Shown piece by piece: positions 61,399 through 64,000 of a DNA stretch of 64,000 nt (positions are counted from its first letter, which is position 1; every line of letters begins with the position of its first letter). This stretch comes from Pseudanabaena sp. UWO311. Its GTDB lineage: Bacteria; Cyanobacteriota; Cyanobacteriia; Pseudanabaenales; Pseudanabaenaceae. The DNA lies in NCBI RefSeq assembly GCF_006937785.1, contig NZ_SJEE01000015.1:1-64000 (forward strand). Reading direction: 5' to 3'. The position numbers were made by a program, and so were the translations under genes. The notes under the pieces were generated by a model, which searched no databases, was not told the DNA's origin, and saw only the letters and a list, made by a program, of their open reading frames with translations.

Positions 61399-62130
61399 TT
61401 ATTTAGGCAGTTCGCCAAAGCGATCGCGATATTGTTTAAGCATCGCTTCCATTTCATTAAGTTGTTCTGAGGCTTGCTCAGCACGTTGGCGTTCTTGCTC
61501 AGCACGTAAAAATTCCTGCTCAGCCCTGAGACTTTCTTGATTTGCACGTAAGCATTCCTGCTCCAGCATGGTATTGATTTCGATATAAGAATAAAACTTA
61601 GTTCCATCTGGACGATAAATTTGCAGCTCATTGGTCAGATCAAAGCGAATATCTAATCGAGGGCTGACCCAATCATGAGATTTGGGTATGCGATCCAAAC
61701 TGCCATCATTTCTAATCAAAACTTCTAGATCGTTATTGTCAGGATTGTAGATGTAATATTCCTCAACGCCGTAGCGATCATAAAAAAGTAGCTTTCTTGC
61801 CATATCTACAGATTTATTGCAAGGTGAGAGAATCTCAAAGACAACTTGAGGCGCAATATTATTCTCTTCCCATTGTTTGTAAGATCCGCGATCGCCTTTA
61901 GGACGACCAAATATCACCATTGTGTCAGGAGCCGCAGTAGTTTGGGTTTGTCCCTCAACGGGATACCAAAGTAAGTCGCCAGCAACGAATACTTGAGGAT
62001 CATTACTGTATAGCCAGTCAATATTTTGCTGGATTGTCAAAATCCATCGAAACTGCTTAGTATTGTCTGCCATAGGTTTCCCGTCACTTTCGGGATAGAT
62101 GATGTCAGGCTTGCTCAGTTGGCTAACCAT
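61399..62130 (-). CDS. Uma2-family (DUF820) PD-(D/E)XK endonuclease with coiled-coil tail
   Basis: A 243-residue protein. The Uma2 fold spans about 1-185, with the active-site region VFEILSPCNKSVDMARKLLFYDRYGVEEYYIYNPDN (acidic E and K-type residues). The C-terminal 60 residues are a Glu/Arg/Gln coiled coil of repeated LRAEQE units (ECLRANQESLRAEQEFLRAEQ region). Uma2 genes are numerous in cyanobacteria and their role is unclear, possibly in mobile or defence contexts. ATG 62130. Confidence 0.8.
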   Translation of the reverse strand: MVSQLSKPDIIYPESDGKPMADNTKQFRWILTIQQNIDWLYSNDPQVFVAGDLLWYPVEGQTQTTAAPDTMVIFGRPKGDRGSYKQWEENNIAPQVVFEILSPCNKSVDMARKLLFYDRYGVEEYYIYNPDNNDLEVLIRNDGSLDRIPKSHDWVSPRLDIRFDLTNELQIYRPDGTKFYSYIEINTMLEQECLRANQESLRAEQEFLRAEQERQRAEQASEQLNEMEAMLKQYRDRFGELPK

Positions 62131-62215
62131 CGGCTTTGGCTCCTGAACTTATGGGTTGTTTTGATTATACAGCGATTTTTATTGAGGTTAATTCTGGCTT
62201 GCCCCGTGGTTGCTG

Positions 62216-62260
62216 ATAGATAAGGATGGGCGGAGCTTCGCTCCGCCCATCCTTATCTAT
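62216..62260. repeat. 21-bp perfect hairpin flanked by 10-bp direct repeats
   Basis: Arms ATAGATAAGGATGGGCGGAGC and complement (the last base split only by loop TTC). CCCCGTGGTT occurs as a direct repeat at 62202-62211 and 62270-62279. Confidence 0.75.
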
Positions 62261-62327
62261 TTATCACTACCCCGTGGTTTTATTGTTGGGTTACACTATG
62301 ATGTATTTTTCATTTAGGGTAAATATT

Positions 62328-63188
62328 GTGACTCAACGTACAGCAAGACAATGGATTATTAATGGTGTCTTAATCGTAGTTACGCTCTCGTTTTTGGGCG
62401 TATCGATCGCACCACTGATCGGTGGGTTATTTTCATCACCTAATCCGCAAGCAGCTAATAATGCCAACGCAAATACCTCAGAGCAAGATCGGATCAAGAT
62501 CCAGATCGAGGGTTTTGAAGCCGTACTAAAAAGCGATCCTAAAAATCAAACTGCTTTGATTGGTCTTGTAAATCTCAGAAACCAACTTGGCAAAACGAAA
62601 GAAACCATCGAACCGCTACAAACCCTTGCTGATACCTTTCCAGATCAGCCCGAATATCGCATGACTTTAGCGCGTACTTACATTGAGCTTAAAGACCCTA
62701 AAAATGCGCTAGCAGAGTATCGCAAGATTTTGACCACCAAGCCGGGGTATATTCCTGCGCTCCAAAGTATCGTTAGCATCGAGCTAACCGATAAACGCCC
62801 TGAAGCCGCGATCGGTATTCTCCAAGATACTCTCAAGACTGCGGAAACAGCCAACAAAGTTCAAGCAAATGCTGTGGATACTGGTTCAGTTCGTTGGATT
62901 TTAGGTGAAGTCTATCGTCAACAAGATCGCATTGATGAGGCGATCGCAACTTATGATCAGATGATTAAAGAAAGCGCTAAAGACTTTCGTCCTTATGTTG
63001 GCAAGGCCCAATTGAGACAAATTCAAGGTAAGGAAGATGAAGCCAAGAAATTGTTTGATAAAGGCTTAGAGTTGGCTCCTGCTGAATTTAAAGACGAGGT
63101 AAAGCGTCTTGCTGCTCTTTCTCCACAAAAGGCTCCATTCACGAATCCAGCCCAAGCACCTAGTAGTCCTCCAGCTAAGAAACCATAA
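62328..63188 (+). CDS. Membrane-anchored TPR protein
   Basis: A 286-residue protein if it starts at GTG 62328 (VTQRTARQWIINGV), which has AGGGT 8 bp upstream; ATG 62298 is a less likely alternative. One membrane anchor lies at about 12-35 (GVLIVVTLSFLGVSIAPLIGGLF). Four to five tetratricopeptide repeats follow (NQTALIGLVNLRNQLGKTKE; PEYRMTLARTYIELKDPKNALAEY), then a Pro/Ala-rich end. It probably scaffolds a complex on the thylakoid or plasma membrane; the partner is unknown. Confidence 0.82.
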   Translation: MTQRTARQWIINGVLIVVTLSFLGVSIAPLIGGLFSSPNPQAANNANANTSEQDRIKIQIEGFEAVLKSDPKNQTALIGLVNLRNQLGKTKETIEPLQTLADTFPDQPEYRMTLARTYIELKDPKNALAEYRKILTTKPGYIPALQSIVSIELTDKRPEAAIGILQDTLKTAETANKVQANAVDTGSVRWILGEVYRQQDRIDEAIATYDQMIKESAKDFRPYVGKAQLRQIQGKEDEAKKLFDKGLELAPAEFKDEVKRLAALSPQKAPFTNPAQAPSSPPAKKP

Positions 63189-63219
63189 AAAAGTCGCCAC
63201 TATACACTCAAGCTGTATC

Positions 63220-63339
63220 CCTGCAATCAAGTGCGGGCTAAAAGCCCAAAACCGTTGAAACGGATTAATTAGAATAATTCTTTAGTCTGCTTCAGCAGAC
63301 TTGAGCTTTTAGCCAAGAACTTGAGTTCTTGGTTTTTTT
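63220..63339 (+). repeat. Structured dispersed repeat, copy 2 (multi-hairpin)
   Basis: Same layout as 3231-3350: outer stem GGCTAAAAGC (63236-63245)/GCTTTTAGCC (63305-63314), inner hairpin AGTCTGCTTCAGCAGACT (63284-63301) and terminal CCAAGAACTTGAGTTCTTGG. The inner hairpin differs from copy 1 at four bases that are two compensated pairs. It lies between the convergent TPR and fmt genes. Confidence 0.85.
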
Positions 63340-64000
63340 ATGGAAGAGATTCCCCGATCGCGATTCTTGCTCCATTGACAAAATCCCATCCTGATTGCAA
63401 TTTCTTACCAGCAGGTTGTACTTCTCTAATCAGCAATAGCCCTTTACCAGTCTGCACTACAAATCCTTTACCTTTACTAATCTCTATCACTTTTCCCACA
63501 AGACCAAGACTCTCTACTTCGGATACAACTTCTGCCTTGGTAATTTTCAATCTTTGTCCACGAAAATCTGTGTAGCAATTGGGATAGAAAGCACGAATAC
63601 GATTATGCAATGCGATCGCCTCTTGCTTCCAGTTTAGTTCCCAATCTTCGCGCCCAATCATTGGTGAATAGCATGATAAAGCATCATCTTGAGGTTCAGG
63701 TTTAATCGTCTCTAAGCGCTGTAAAGTATCAATTAATAAATCTGCACCAAGATTAGCTAATTTCATACTCAAGGTGTCTGTATTGTCTTCAGGCAAGATT
63801 TCTAATTCTGCTTTGAGTAACATCGCACCCGTATCAATGCCTGCATCCATTTGCATGGTCGTAATACCTGTGATTCTTTCACCATTGGCTATCGCCCATT
63901 GGATCGGAGCCGCACCACGATATTTTGGCAAGAGCGAACCATGGACATTAACACAGCCATACTTTGGCATATTCAAGATTTTTTGCGAGAGAATCTGTCC
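63338..64000 (-). CDS. fmt: Methionyl-tRNA formyltransferase (C-terminal part, cut by window end)
   Basis: The frame runs off the right edge. Its visible 220 residues begin GQILSQKILNMPKYGCVNVHGSLLPKYRGAAPIQWAIANGE, containing the catalytic Asn and His (NVHGSLLPKYRG) and the SLLPKYRG loop. MQMDAGIDTGAM follows, then the C-terminal tRNA-binding domain (QEAIALHNRIRAFYPNCYTDFRGQRLKI). It formylates Met-tRNA-fMet for initiation. The N-terminus lies beyond 64000. Confidence 0.95.
   Translation of the reverse strand, partial: GQILSQKILNMPKYGCVNVHGSLLPKYRGAAPIQWAIANGERITGITTMQMDAGIDTGAMLLKAELEILPEDNTDTLSMKLANLGADLLIDTLQRLETIKPEPQDDALSCYSPMIGREDWELNWKQEAIALHNRIRAFYPNCYTDFRGQRLKITKAEVVSEVESLGLVGKVIEISKGKGFVVQTGKGLLLIREVQPAGKKLQSGWDFVNGARIAIGESLP

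Overview
This window is chromosomal DNA of a cyanobacterium. The octamer GCGATCGC (HIP1) recurs throughout. The gene set is typically cyanobacterial: a photosystem II S4-domain protein, a two-PRC-barrel protein, the F-type divinyl chlorophyllide reductase BciB, a ThiD2-ThiE fusion, a chloroplast/cyanobacterial-type ATP synthase gamma subunit and a gas-vesicle GvpG. Moderate GC, many REC-histidine kinases and a hairpin in nearly every intergenic gap suggest a Pseudanabaena-like filamentous organism; the genus is an inference.

Layout: 1-89 is the tail of an IS630-type transposase. 196-2918 holds an Rpn-type nuclease gene and the S4/PRC operon. 2919-8400 is an accessory island: a relic antitoxin, a structured repeat, a 1271-residue NACHT-HEAT NTPase, a TumA/TumE-like toxin-antitoxin pair and two antitoxins without toxins. 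8496-24784 is mostly core: class I LysRS, an adenylate cyclase, bciB, two REC-histidine kinases, Ppx/GppA, a CPA1 antiporter, a GGR-family flavoprotein, glycosyltransferase, aldo/keto reductase, SOUL and LRR proteins. 24956-43914 carries plsY, thiE, a MASE1 hybrid kinase with a REC-PAS protein, an ABC-F ATPase, thiG, atpC, pyrD, gvpG, a pentapeptide protein, cobH and a REC-GGDEF protein. 43942-54759 carries a PAS-GAF-HK-REC-Hpt kinase, mnmE, a GNAT-TrhO fusion, an IMPase, an ABC-2 permease, an Fe-S aldo/keto reductase, YajQ and DUF4079. 55660-58700 is a second accessory patch: small toxin-antitoxin modules separated by four same-orientation copies of a roughly 75-bp repeat. priA, a Uma2 nuclease, a TPR protein and the 3' part of fmt close the window.

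The most unusual layer is not protein. About 45 hairpin-forming elements sit in this 64 kb. Several families combine a fixed apex (GGCGC-loop-GCGCC, CGCCCGC/GCGGGCG, GCCCC-TGC-GGGGC or AATTCATGAATT) with arms that differ completely between copies yet stay complementary. Two copies share flanks and length (89 nt) but have unrelated arms. Arms often contain the stop codon of the neighbouring gene. Palindromes also occur in frame inside mnmE and priA. A clear 166-bp MITE with 14-bp terminal inverted repeats and a 5-bp target duplication follows an ABC permease gene, and two copies of a multi-hairpin repeat show compensatory base changes.
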